This document shows, piece after piece, positions 12,061 to 23,030 of a stretch of 64,000 nt of DNA. The stretch spans positions 44,408,786-44,472,785 of the forward strand of contig NC_077245.1 of NCBI RefSeq assembly GCF_947179165.1. The letters are read 5' to 3'. The translations under genes and the position numbers were made by a program. Source of the stretch: Solanum dulcamara (Eukaryota; Streptophyta; Magnoliopsida; Solanales; Solanaceae). The notes below the pieces were generated by a model. It did not search any database and had not been told where the DNA came from. It was given only the letters and a program-made list of their open reading frames with translations. Numbering within the stretch: the stretch's first letter is position 1; each line of letters opens with the position of its first letter.

Positions 12061-12630
12061 ATTCAAGATAGGCTAAAGACATCTGAAAGCCACCAAAAAC
12101 CTTACACCGATGTGAGGAAGAGAGACTTAGAGTTTGAGGTGGGTGATTGGGTATACTTGAAAGTGTCAACCATGAAGGGCGTCATGAGGTTTGGAAGGAA
12201 GGGGAAGCTTAGTCCTCGATATATTGGTCCTTACCAGATTTTGAGGCAGATTGGGAGTGTCTCCTATGAGTTAGAGTTACCCTCGGAGCTAGCCTCTATT
12301 CATCCGGTATTCCACGTTTTGATGTTGAAGAAGTGCTTGGGTGATCCTTTATTAGTAGTCCCCATTGATAATATAGGAGTTAAGGATAGCTTGTCTTATG
12401 AAGAGGTTTCGATCCAGATTCTTGATCGCCAAATTCGCAAATTGAGGAACAAAGAGATCGCCTCAGTCAAAGTCCTGTGGAGAAATCAATTTGTTGAGGA
12501 AGCCACATGGGAAGCGGAAGAAGACATGAAATCTAGATATCCACATCTATTCATTCCTACCGATGAGAATGTTGAAGGTAAGGTCCATTTTCTTGACTTG
12601 AATTCGTTTGCGCATTTTGAGTTTAGATAG
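12043..12630 (+). pseudogene. Element C integrase C-terminus with chromodomain-like tail
   Basis: The open frame holds the GPY/F-type module KLSPRYIGPYQILRQIG and ELPSELASIHPVFHVLML, then the tail ILDRQIRKLRNKEIASVKV and FVEEATWEAEEDMKSRYPHLF, which is the usual chromodomain-like end of Tekay-type chromoviruses. It is thought to guide integration to heterochromatin. The final ~30 codons after LFIPTDENVE are less conserved. Confidence 0.9.
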
Positions 12631-12730
12631 TAAATTATTTGAGAATTTGATTGGCTGAATGATTGATTTCTGATTGTGATTTGTACCCCGAGTCTATCTT
12701 TGGTTACTCATCATTCAAGGATGAATGATC

Positions 12731-12745
12731 CCAAGGGGGAGATAA
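12731..12745 (+). promoter_or_regulatory. Element C polypurine tract
   Basis: CCAAGGGGGAGATAA directly precedes the TGTAACACC start of the 3' LTR, in the position where plus-strand DNA synthesis is primed. Element E has the same tract at 49721-49735. Confidence 0.9.
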
Positions 12746-15178
12746 TGTAACACCCCCCAAAATTCTTCGCTAGGATTCAGACCCTTCTTATATACGTGTA
12801 GGATCAAACTCGACTATTGTGAGGTATATGCATGAGTAAGGATGAGTCCCTAAGTAATTGAAGAGTGTTAGAGGTGATGTGGGTCACAAAGGACCCCTAG
12901 GACCAAGCTAAGTCCAAGAATTCGCCGTGGCTAAGTTTTAGAATGAGTTCGTGTAAGGGGTCGACTTCTAACGACCCTATCTTTTAGAAGACGATGATCT
13001 TGGTGGACCATATCCTAATAAATTAAAGGTCTTCGAGTCTTCTTTCCAATGCCACCAAGATTGTAATTTTTGGAGTTCGGAGTCAAAAGTTATGACTATC
13101 CTAAGGCGAACTAGCACGACAGGAATTTCAAGCCTAGGTTGCAATGGCTAGAAATCTGGGCTTGGCGCCACAGTGGCATGACGCGCCACTATCGCGCCAG
13201 GACACGCCTCAGTAGTTTGTCCACTGGTGCGGCGCGCCACTACGAGATGTGTAGGGTTTTCAAGCCTATTTTCTAGAACCCAGAAAACTTGGGCTTGGCG
13301 CTATAAGGGCGCGACGCGCCACTATCGCGCCATAAAATAGCCTCAGTAGTTTGTTCCTTGGCGCAACGCGCCACTAACAGATGTACAGGGTTTAAGCCTA
13401 TTCAACTTGGCACCGTAGTGGCGTGACGCGCCACTATTACGCCAGTAGCATTTTAACCTATTTTTCAGATTTTTGGAGAAAGGGCAATTTGGGAATTTTC
13501 CTAAATTATATATGTATCTGCCTTGGGACGTTTTTGGGACCATTTTCAGTCCCTCTCTCTCTCTAAAAGCCCTAACATTTCCCTCTCTTCTTCTTCTTCT
13601 TCTTCTCCAAATCCTTCTCCAACAAAGAGTGCCTTCAAGAGCTTCAAGATTTCAAGTTTCCCACTGAAGACCCAACAACAAGGTTTCTTCAAAATCTACT
13701 CTAAGGTATGTAAGGTTACTCAAAGCATGGGTTGAGTTCACCCATGTGCCCTATACTTTCTTTGAGGTTAAATGTTCATAAGAACAGTTTCTTGATAGGC
13801 TTATGTCCAAATGAGTCTTGTCATCTATTAATTTGATTCTTATTATGTTGATGTTGTTGAGCTAAGAAATTTCTAAAATCTTTATGTTAGCATGAGTCAA
13901 TGGAAATGAGTTGTTAACATACTTGTTGATTTTCTTGACCATGTGATTATGTTAAATATGTCAATTTTCTTAAAATGTGTTATTCATCTTAAATTGTTGA
14001 TTTAAAACCTTGGAGTTGTGATGAGTCCTAAGGATGTGATAAATGAGAAGAGGAATGTTTGGATATGCTTGTAGGTTGTTATAAATGCATATCTAAGTTA
14101 CACTTGTTTGAGTTGATTTGAGGATATAGTTGATGAGTTGGCAAGGTTCTAAATGAGACTAGCCGTGATGACTTGTTTGAGTTGATTGGATGGAGTTTTA
14201 TGAGCATGGAGTCATGGAAGGAGTATTGAGCACCGAATTAGGTAAGAGTATTGTTCATACTCGAACCTCATAAACTATGCCGCCAACGTAGGGAGGGATG
14301 GAACCGTTAAAGTCAAATGCTTCCCATGGGATCAAACCGTTAAAATCGGATGTTTCACATTTTATTATCCTGAAATAATAGGACTTGACTGATCGATAGA
14401 ATCTATGATTGGTGACTCGTTCATACCCCGGCAAGGTATGAACTGACGTGACAACAACGTCGGCTTGTTGTACTATCACTGGCTCATAAGTGATGGTTGT
14501 CAGATAAGAAAAACTCCCATATAGGTCTTGATAGTACTCTGAGTTGGATTGAGTTGAATGGCATGTGAGTTAGTCCCGTCTAAACCATATTCTTGTTAGA
14601 CTTAGGACACTTGAGTGAGTTGTTCCTTCTTTCTGAGTTGAGATTTTCGAGTTGGTTTGATCCTTTTCTGATGTTGTTTCATTCGGCCATTTTACATAAT
14701 CGTACATTCCATGTACTGACACTATTTGTCCTGCATCGTTTCATGATGTAGAGACAGGTACTAGAGATCATCAACCGGCGCACCATTGAAGATCTACTCA
14801 CTCCGAGCTAGTTGGTGAGTCCTCCTAGTTTCTGGGGGATGTCGAGATCTTCTTTACAACTTTGTTTTCTTTTCTTTATTTTGATGGTTGGTAGCCATGG
14901 GCTTGTCATTTTCACTTCCTAGATTGTTGATAGAGGCTTCATAGACCAGAGTATGGGAATATTGGATTATTATTTTTAATTGTTTTATTAAGGTTGTTTG
15001 TTGATTTGATAGTGCTTGGACTTCGGCCCCTAAAATATGAATAGTATGCCTATGATTGAGTCTTCCACTGAGAGAATGTGAACAAATGAAAGTGTGACTG
15101 GACCAGGTGGTTCGCTTGAAGGCCAAAAATGGCTTTCGAGTGTCGATCGCGCCTAGGGTACCCTCCCGGGGCTTGACA
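12746..15178 (+). repeat. Element C 3' LTR
   Basis: This is the second 2433-bp copy, from TGTAACACC to GGCTTGACA. It contains the same GC-rich dyad cassette (about 13160-13445) and TATA-like box (about 13507-13514), and is followed immediately by the TTATC target duplication and the continued gag of element B. Confidence 0.95.
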
Positions 15179-15183
15179 TTATC

Positions 15184-15890
15184 GGTGGTCGCTTATGAGG
15201 CCACGTTTCATGCATTGTGCAGGTATGCTACTCAACTAGTCACTATATAGGAGAAGAGGAGCAGTTTGTTTGTGAAGGGGTTGAATCCCGAGTTGCAGGG
15301 AATGTCCGTCCATATGACTTCGTCGGGAAGGAGTTTCAATGAAGTCACGGACTTTATGAAAAATGTGGAAGGTGTGAGAAGAGATGGGCAGGACAAAGCT
15401 TTGGCTAAGAAGCCCAAGAGCGCAAGTAATTTCCAGGGATCCTATTCTAGAGGGTTAGGCAGGCCAGTAATTGCAATCCGGCCAATTCTGTCAGTGCTAC
15501 CTGCTTCTACTAGCAGTGTTTCAGATACTTCATAGCAGCATCCGGCCCATGAGGGTCAGGGAGCATCATTCCTATATAGTCGTCTGTCTTTTGATCACAG
15601 TTATTTTAATTATGGAGAGCCAGAAGAGGAGGGAGTTCTCACCCCCGCAGGATAGTTTCAGCACCCCAGCAGGCCAAAGCAGTAGTACCAGCGGCCGGGG
15701 AAAGCCATGGTAGAGGACGTCCACAGAGGAGGAAATCCAAGAAGCCATAGGGGCTGAGGTAATAGTAATGTAGGTCGAGGAGCGTCCTAGCCAGGCAGGG
15801 AGATAGCCCGTCAGGATGATCAGGCTTAATTTTATGCATTTCCAAGCAAAACCGAGGCAGAGGCATATGACGTAGTGATAACAGTTACTA
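15184..15890 (+). pseudogene. Element B gag, C-terminal part
   Basis: Removing element C and one TTATC joins this stretch in frame to gag at 5254. Readable landmarks are SLFVKGLNPELQ and SFNEVTDFMKNVEGVRRDGQ, then a Ser/Gln-rich linker. Several stops follow between 15535 and 15830, and no intact CCHC knuckle is readable, so it is lost or badly decayed. Confidence 0.8.
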
Positions 15891-16380
15891 TTCTTATTTG
15901 TGACCAAATGTCTACTATTTTGTTTGATCCTGGTTCTACTTATTCTTACGTGTATGTGAAATATACCTTGGGTTTTGATGCAATGTGTGATCTACTATAT
16001 GCCCATGTTCATATTTCTACCCCTGTTGGAGAATCAGTCATAGTCACTCATGTTTACATGCTTGTTCTATGGTGTTTATAGGATATCAGACTTAGGTTGA
16101 CTTAGTAAATTTAGACATAATAGATTTTGATGTGATCTTAGGCATGACTTGGTTGTCTTCCTATTTTATTGTACTTAATTGCAATGCAAAAACTATGGTT
16201 CTAGAGATCCCGGAGAGGGAATGTTTTGAGTGGAAAGGGGTGTACAAGCCTAAGCCATCTAAGGCCATATCTTTTCTCCACACTAGAAAAATAGTGGGGA
16301 AGGGTTGTTTGGCCTATTTGTCACACATTCGAAATGTAGATGTAGAGTCTCTTTCTATTGAGTCTATCTTGGAAGTGTGT
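15891..16380 (+). pseudogene. Element B aspartic protease region
   Basis: ILFDPGSTYSYVYV at about 15916-15957 is the active-site block with DSG changed to DPG. It is followed by STPVGESVIV and, after stops at about 16078-16125, by DVILGMTWLSSY at 16129-16164. The family order is kept although translation would be blocked. Confidence 0.8.
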
Positions 16381-17120
16381 GAATTTCCAAAAGTGTTCCC
16401 TTCAGACTTGCCTGATATGCCTCTTGACCGAGATATAGATTTTTGTATTGATTTAGAGGCAAACACTAGTCCAATTTCCATTCCTCCCTACCGTATAGCT
16501 CCAACAGAGTTGAGAGAGCTTAAGGATCAGATCTAGGATCTTCTTGATAAGGGGTTCATTTATCCCATTGCTTCTCCTTGGGGTGCTTCAGTGTTGTTTG
16601 TCAAGAAGAAGGATGGTAGTATAAGAATGTGCATTGACTACCGACAACTGAATAAGATTACTATCAGAAATAAATATCTTTTGAATCGTATTAATGACCT
16701 TTTTGATCAATTTCATGGTACCTCAGTTTTCTCCAAGATTAATCTTAGGTGTGGGTACCATTAATTTAAAATTAGGCTTGAGGATGTGCCCAAAACAGCT
16801 TTTCAGGTATGGGTACTATGAATTTTTGGTGATGTCTTTTGGGCTGACCAATACGCCTGTATCCTTCATGAGTTTGATGAATGGGGTGTTCAAGCCATTC
16901 CTGGATTCATTTGAAATCGTGTTTATAAATGATATATTGGTATATTAAAAAAGTGAATAGAAACGTGCAGACCATCTCCGAATTGTCTTAGGTATTTTGG
17001 GAAGGCAAAAGTTGTATCCAAAATTTTCTAAGTGTGAATTTTGCCTACCTTCAGTTTCCTTTTTAGGTCATATTGTTTCAAAAGAAAGGGTGATGGTAGA
17101 CCCGCAAAAGACTGAGGCAG
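16381..17120 (+). pseudogene. Element B reverse transcriptase, catalytic residues lost
   Basis: The lead-in EFPKVFPSDLPDMPLDRDIDF and the block [20 protein letters not shown] are clear. In [16 protein letters not shown] the catalytic Asp is Asn and the next Gln is a stop. In the second motif FINDILVY replaces FIDDILVYS, so the Asp pair is broken. Frameshifts and further stops occur at 16800-17000. The copy could not have been catalytic. Confidence 0.85.
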
Positions 17121-17760
17121 TTAAGAACTAGGCTCGGCCTAGTTTCATGACCGAGGTTAAAAGTTTTATGGGACTGGCCAGTTATTATCGTCGATTCGTA
17201 AAAAACTTTGCTTCTATTGCTACTCACTTGATCAGGATGAATAAAAAGGAGGTGTCATTCGAGTGGACTGACAAGTGCGAAGAGAGCTTCCAAAAGCTTA
17301 AAACACTCCTGACCACAATGCCAATCTTGACCCTCCCGGTCAAAAATAAAGACTTCATTATTTATTGTGGTGCTTCACATTCAGATTTGGGTTCTGTGTT
17401 GATACAAGATAAGAATGTTGTAGCTTATGCTTTGCGACAGTTGAAGGTTCATGAGAGAAACTACCCAACTCATAACTTGGAGTTGGCAGCGATAGTGTTT
17501 GCATTGAAAATCTGGAGGCATTATTTGTATGGCGTCAAGTGAGAGGTATTTATTGACCACCACAGTTTATAATATGTGTTCACCTAGAAGGATTTAAATT
17601 TGAGATATCGAAGGTGGATGGAGTTACTCAAAGACTATGATATCACCTTCCAATATCATCCATGTAAGGCTAATATGGTAGCAGATGCATTAAGCCGTAA
17701 ACCGGTTAGTATGGGCAGTCTAGCTTGCTTGGGAGCCCTTAAGTGGCCCCTAGATAGTGA
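17121..17760 (+). pseudogene. Element B RNase H
   Basis: It starts with the connection block [23 protein letters not shown] and continues to [16 protein letters not shown] (the Asp of YCDAS is Gly), [20 protein letters not shown] and [15 protein letters not shown]. Stops follow HYLYGVK and VFT. All family blocks are present in order. Confidence 0.85.
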
Positions 17761-17899
17761 AATTTAGGATTTGTAGGCCAAGTTCATGAGGCTAGGCATC
17801 TCATAGAAAGGTGGGATAATAACCGGTGTTGATTTAAGGCCCACTTTTATAAAAAAGATCAAGATCAAGCAGTTTTAGGATGTTAACTTAAATGAAATT

Positions 17900-18700
17900 A
17901 GAAGAAAGGTGATGATGGCAAAAGCTCAAGATTCAACACTTGATGCAGGTGGGGTGCTCCACTTTAGGGGAAGGATTTGTGTTCTCCGGGTAGATGGCTT
18001 AATTCAGAAAATCATGTCGGAATCTCATGGCTCGCGATACTCTATTCACCCTAGAAAGGCTAAGATGTATCAAGAATTGAAATATCTATATTGGTGGCCA
18101 GGTATAAAGAAATACATAGTTGAATATGTAGCCAAGTGCCATAATTACCAACAAGTGAAATATGAGCACTAGAGAACACAGGCTTAATACAAAGGATGTC
18201 CATTCCTAAATGAAAGTGGGAGAGAATAGCCATGGACTTCCTGGTGGGACTTTCTAAGACTTTGGGAAAGTATGACTCCATTTGGGTGGTCGTGAACAGG
18301 TTGGAAAAGTCAGCACACTTTATCCTGATTAGAGTGGACTACAATGCACAACAGCTTGCAAGGATTTATGTGAAAGATATAGTAAAGTTGCACGGGGTGC
18401 CCCTTTCTACCATTTTAGACCATGGTACGAGTTCACCTCTAAATTTTGGGGGAAGTTGCATGAAGAGTTGGGCACCTAACTCACTTTCAGCACAACTTTC
18501 CATCCACAGAAATATGGGCAATTAGAGAGGACTACCCAAGTGCTGGAAGATATATTGAGGGAATGTGTAATTGACTTTGGGGGATGTTGGGACAAGTTTT
18601 TACCTTTATGTGAGTTCTCCTACAACAATAGCTATCAGTCCAGCATTAAGATGACACTATTTGAAGCCCTTTATGGGAGGGGTATAGGTCTCCCATAGGG
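17900..18700 (+). pseudogene. Element B integrase
   Basis: The zinc-binding block is SHGSRYSIHPRKAKMYQEL with CHNYQQVK where the family has CPNCQQVK, so one Cys is lost. The core shows MDFLVGL and STILDHGT in place of the usual Asp block, with a frame change after it, then TTQVLEDILRECVIDF. It is degraded by stops and frameshifts. Confidence 0.8.
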
Positions 18701-18704
18701 TGGT

Positions 18705-19255
18705 TTGAAGCTAGAGAAGGTAAGGAGCATCCAAACTGAGCTTCTAGCGGCTCAAAGTCGTCAAAAAGAGTATGTTGACCGTAAGGTAAGGGATATGATA
18801 TTTGAGGTTGGTAAGAAAGTACTTCTAAATATTTCACCCATTAAAGGGGTAGTGAGGTTTGGTAAGAAGGGTAAACTCAGTTCTCGTTATAGCGGCACTT
18901 TAGAAATTCTTGATTGTGTAGGTCCAGTAGCGTACAGATTGGCCTTACCACCTAGCTTGTCTGGGGTACACCCAGTGTTTTATGTATCAATGCTAATAAA
19001 GTACTATAGAGATTAGGACTACATCATTAAATGGGACTCGGTGTTATTATACAAGGAACTTCAGTATGAGAAAGAGCCAATTACAATTATTGATCATGAT
19101 GTACAAAAGTTGAGGACTAAAGAGATCAATATGTTTAAAGTACAATAGAAACATCGTTCAATGGAGGACATTATTTTGGAGACTGAAAAGAACATGCGAG
19201 ACAAGTATCCTCAACTGTTCATCGAAACAAGTACTACTTTATCTCTATTTTAGCC
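18705..19255 (+). pseudogene. Element B integrase C-terminus and chromodomain-like tail
   Basis: The readable frame contains RKVRDMIFEVGKKVLL, VVRFGKKGKLSSRYSG, VGPVAYRLALPPSLSGVHPVF and, after a stop at 19015, IIDHDVQKLRTKEINMFKVQ and RDKYPQLF. This is the same Tekay-type ending as in element C. Confidence 0.85.
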
Positions 19256-19309
19256 CCATTTTCCCTAGTTGGTCACTAGAGGACGAGTGACGAATAAATT
19301 GGTATTTCT

Positions 19310-21129
19310 TGCAACAACCTTTCCTTGTCGTTATAGATAAGCCAATAGGGAAGGAATTTAGGCTAGAAAACTTCGGGTAGTAACTTCGGAAAAATTTAGC
19401 CTAGGCCAGACTTGGATGAATTTTGAGTCAGGTGAAGTCTAGGGTGATGTTTTCTATAGTGGGGGATCGAATCTCTAATTTTATTGGGAATTCTGATATC
19501 CAAAATGATATGGAGCATTTACGGCTTCGCAGAATAGCATTCAGGCAAGTAAAACTCTCGAAATTAGACTTGGTGTGAAGAGGATAATTTATACGTCTTT
19601 GAAAGGGGGTGTCCTGAAATGAAGGCTTGGAGCTCAAACTTCAAGCTCACTATTTTTGTGCAACCCGCCAGAGCGGTATTTCTCTCGCCAAAGCGGGATG
19701 GTCCTGCCAAAGCAGGACAGTCACAATTTAAACATAGGGAAAAACCCAAAATGGTTATTTTGACTCTCACTTCATTCTTAAGAGGCCAGGAGCGACCTAG
19801 GGCAAATTCTTGCAAAAATCCACCATATTTTGTGTCCAATGTAAGTAAATCACTCCTTTACTTCGTAATTTAATTCCTAGAACCTAAAAACTATGGTTGA
19901 TAATCATTTGGGGAGGAGGGGGGAGGTTGAACTGAAACTAATAGTGAGAAATAGCTCTAGGGTGGGGTTAGGATTATGAATTTTGTCCTAGGATAGAAAT
20001 TATCTTATAATTCATTTGAACTAGGTCATTGTATTGATCTTTTGTATATATGTGATTTGTTTTAGACCAAGAACTAGCAGAATGAACCTGGAAAGGAAAA
20101 ACTCTTGCACTTTAAAGGTTGTTGAAGCTCAAATTCGAGGTAGGTGATGGTTTTATTTCCATATGTGTTTCATGTACTTGTGAAATTACTTAATGATGTG
20201 CATATGTCTATATGAATAGAGGAACATGCTAGATTATATGTGAAATGATCACTTGTTGGCCTATTTTGTGATGAGCCTATTCTTGGTGATATAATATTGA
20301 ATACTGAATATAATTGTGGTTGTTTTTGTATGATGGGATCTAGTTTCATGTTCCGACATATATATTAGATCGAGTGTCATGTTCCAACACATAATTGAAT
20401 TGGGTGCCACATTCTGACTCAAACCTTAGATCGGGTGTCACGTTCCGATGTAAGTTGAGTGATCGTAAGTCCCATGAGAGGAGCTTTATATAAAGTTATA
20501 TGAGTTGAGGTTATTGAACTGTGGTCTTGCTGAATCTTGTTTGAGATGACCCTGATTTTAGCTATTCTGTATATATGTGCCTGTTGTGTTGATTTTACTT
20601 ATCCATGATTCGCTTACTGGCTAACCGTGTGATCCTACCAGTACAATGTTGATTTTGTGTACTGATACTACCCTTGCTTTGTTGAGTACAGGACATATTC
20701 AGCCGGCTGTAGAGAGACCTCACCTAGAGGAGTAGTGATCTTGTTCGAGTCCAAGGGTGAGCTATTCTATCATGCTATCGTGGACTCTCCCTTATTTATC
20801 TTGTCCTTCATACAGGACTGAGATGTTCAAACACTGTTTTATTCGTTAATGACTTTCTTGTGGGAATTGCATTCCCTTTTCTAGACTTGTATAGTTTTAG
20901 AGTTTTGGTACGATTACTTTTAGTTCTTAGAAGATTTTTGTATGTTCAGTTATTGTCTAGATTTATTTTTCTGAGTCTATGGAAACTCAATATTTATTAT
21001 TTTTTAAACCTGCTTCCGTATGTTCAAATTGTGTATATCTCATAAATATTATTAACTCTAGCTGTAGGAATGGTTCTCCCACCGGAGTGTTAGTGTGGGT
21101 GTCAGTCACGACGGATCGGGGTCGTGATA
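19310..21129 (+). repeat. Element B 3' LTR
   Basis: The LTR runs from TGCAACAACC to GTCGTGATA and is 1820 bp long. Its dyad cassette at 19664-19735 is better kept than in the 5' copy: CCGCCAGAGCGG, CTCGCCAAAGCGGG and the perfect hairpin TCCTGCCAAAGCAGGA (19702-19717). After 21129 the sequence is again the LTR of element A. Confidence 0.85.
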
Positions 21130-22277
21130 GATTTTGATATAATCTGAGTATTTTAGGCCATTGTTCATTGATTTCTTGCGTTCCTTGTTTGTTTTTTTTA
21201 TCAAGAATAAGCCAAGATACTTCAAAAGGGAAAGACTCTAGTTCTCTAGAGCATTCAAGCTTGATTCGAGACAGGTGATACTTGTATTTTTTTTTGTGTA
21301 TATGTGCTTGTTTAACTCTTTTGTTAGTATTTCGTGCATGATATAAGATTAGTTAAAAGGAAAAAACATGAATTAAAATGATAATACTGATATAATTGTA
21401 TTCAATGAACGTGTTACTTAGTTGTACGAGTATGGTTGTTAAGCATTATGGTTGTGATTGTGATATGTGATTTTCTGTAGATTGGGTTTCATGTCTACAT
21501 GATTTGATATGGCACTACGACTATACATTTGGATCAGGTAACACGTCGGTACATTTGAATCAGGTACCACATCAGTACACTGACTATTGAAATGGGTACC
21601 ACGCCGATACACTAACAGTTTGGGTATGGATTCTATGAGAGGACATTAAATGGTTGTAGTATTATGATTGATTATGCTCATGTTGTATGATAATTCGAAT
21701 GAAGGACTGAGAGTCTGATGTTGCTTTAACTATGATGTGATTGTGGATTATCTGTTTCACTAAGTTGTGATTTTTTGTTCATATTTCATTTACTGGAATT
21801 AGCTATTTAATCCAACCAGTACACTGTGATTGTGCACTGATACTGAACTTGTTCTTTTTTTGTTGAGTACATGGCATATTCAGATGGCTGTTGAGAGACT
21901 TCAGTTGAGAGATACATGATCTTTTAAATTTAAGAGTGAGACAGTTATTTCAAGCCGTCGTGGATTCTTCTTGGTTCTTAGTTATTTCCTTTTGTACTCG
22001 GGCATTTTAATTTATGTTTATTATTTTTGGGGTTGCATCCCCACATTCTAGACATTTTTGATAGAGTTTTGATATAATAACTTTCAGATTCTAAGAAGTT
22101 TAATTTCACATGTTTTGATAAATTTACCCGAATTTATGGAAACTCGGTGTTTAAACTGTTTACACTTATTTAAATGCATGATTTTGAGCTAATAACATGT
22201 TGTTGTTGGGTTAGAAATGGTTATGCCACTGGAGGTTTAGTGATGGGTGCCACTCACGACAGGCTAGGGCCGTGACA
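21130..22277 (+). mobile_element. Element A: right part of the split LTR
   Basis: The text continues where 2610 stopped and follows the B LTR order: a GATTCGAGACAGGTGATACT segment, repeated phrases of the type GGTACCACNTCNGTACA, the (A/C)ATGGCATATTCAG segment, and an end GGGCCGTGACA. It is followed directly by a primer-binding site, so this is the 5' LTR of A. Confidence 0.75.
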
Positions 22278-22281
22278 AAGT

Positions 22282-22294
22282 TGATATCAGAGCC
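22282..22294 (+). promoter_or_regulatory. Element A primer-binding site
   Basis: TGATATCAGAGCC differs from the usual TGGTATCAGAGCC by one base and lies four bases after the LTR end. Confidence 0.7.
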
Positions 22295-22493
22295 TAGGTT
22301 CATTGATCTCGTTATAGAAAAATGAGTCTAGTAGAGTCTTGCAAAATGTACAGAGACGTTTGTACTTTTCTTTGCGAGAATATAGGATTTTAGGAATTCT
22401 CTCTTTTCTTTCATCTTTCGTGTTATAACTTGATTTCAACTGGTATTTGGCGATCTAAATTGGTATCTAATCTCTTTCACTCTTCTGTCCCAG

Positions 22494-22636
22494 ATGGTTG
22501 ATACTCATCACAACTATACAAGGACAGCAACTCTGGCAGTTGAGCCAACATCAGAGCCAACAGCGAGAGGACACGGCAGAGGCAGAGGAAGGGGCAGGGG
22601 CCGATTCAGAGGAAGGGTGACACCCACTAGTGGTGA
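22494..22636 (+). pseudogene. Element A gag, first ~45 codons only
   Basis: The ATG at 22494 opens MVDTHHNYTRTATLAVEP and an Arg/Gly run GRGRGRGRGRFRGR, parallel to the start of element B gag (MVNTCYNGV plus Arg/Gly-rich). Similarity ends near 22630-22640, where unrelated AT-rich sequence begins, so everything 3' of this point in A has been deleted. Confidence 0.7.
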
Positions 22637-23030
22637 AGCTTTGATGTTTGAACTTTGAAAGTTGAAGTTTCAAATTTGAACTTTCAAGTTTCAAATTAAA
22701 TTTGAAAATTTCAAAACTTAAGCATTCTTACTTAGCTAAAAAAATGTTATTTAAAACTATAAGCATTCATAAATTAAAAACTTAAACATACAATAATTTG
22801 AACAGTTAAATATATATGTAAAAAATATTGATCCTGCATCCCGTTCCGCCCCACACCATTCCATCCCATAAAGTGGTGTGAAGGGACTATCGTTTCGTCC
22901 TGCAAATCCTGGCCCGATTCATACCGATTCCGATGGAATCCTAGCCGATGGCGTTCCGAACAGTCTGCGACCAATCGTCCTGCCCACCTGACCCGCGATC
23001 GATCCCCCTCCCAGTCCTACATCAGAGTAC
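22637..23030. repeat. Unassigned segment: TTCAAA-rich tract followed by GC-rich block
   Basis: 22637-22710 is made of repeated TTTCAAATTTGAA-like words. 22835-23020 is unusually GC-rich for the area, with repeated CCC(G/A)(T/A)(T/C)CC-type words. This composition resembles subterminal regions of some hAT elements, but I cannot see two ends or a duplication. Treat as unknown. Confidence 0.3.

Larger units (their letters stand above)
5255..15178 (+). mobile_element. Element C: complete-length Tekay-type gypsy retrotransposon, coding region decayed
   Basis: C has two LTRs of 2433 bp each, a primer-binding site, gag with CCHC knuckle, protease, reverse transcriptase, RNase H, integrase with chromodomain-like tail, and a polypurine tract. 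A perfect 5-bp duplication TTATC lies on both sides (5250-5254 and 15179-15183). In the first ~145 bases the LTRs differ by about five substitutions and one single-base gap, so the insertion is relatively recent compared with B. At least a dozen stops and three or more frameshifts mean this copy cannot make its own proteins. Confidence 0.95.
2611..21129 (+). mobile_element. Element B: degenerate Tekay-type gypsy retrotransposon, itself split by element C
   Basis: B has an LTR of 1618 bp at 2611-4228 and one of 1820 bp at 19310-21129, a primer-binding site at 4233, gag at 4448-5254, then the 9.9-kb element C, then the rest of gag and pol at 15184-19255. The flanking bases TATTT (2606-2610) and GATTT (21130-21134) are compatible with a decayed 5-bp target duplication. 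The many stops and lost catalytic residues show it is long dead. The Tekay assignment rests on the long LTRs and the C-terminal chromodomain-like tail. Confidence 0.85.
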
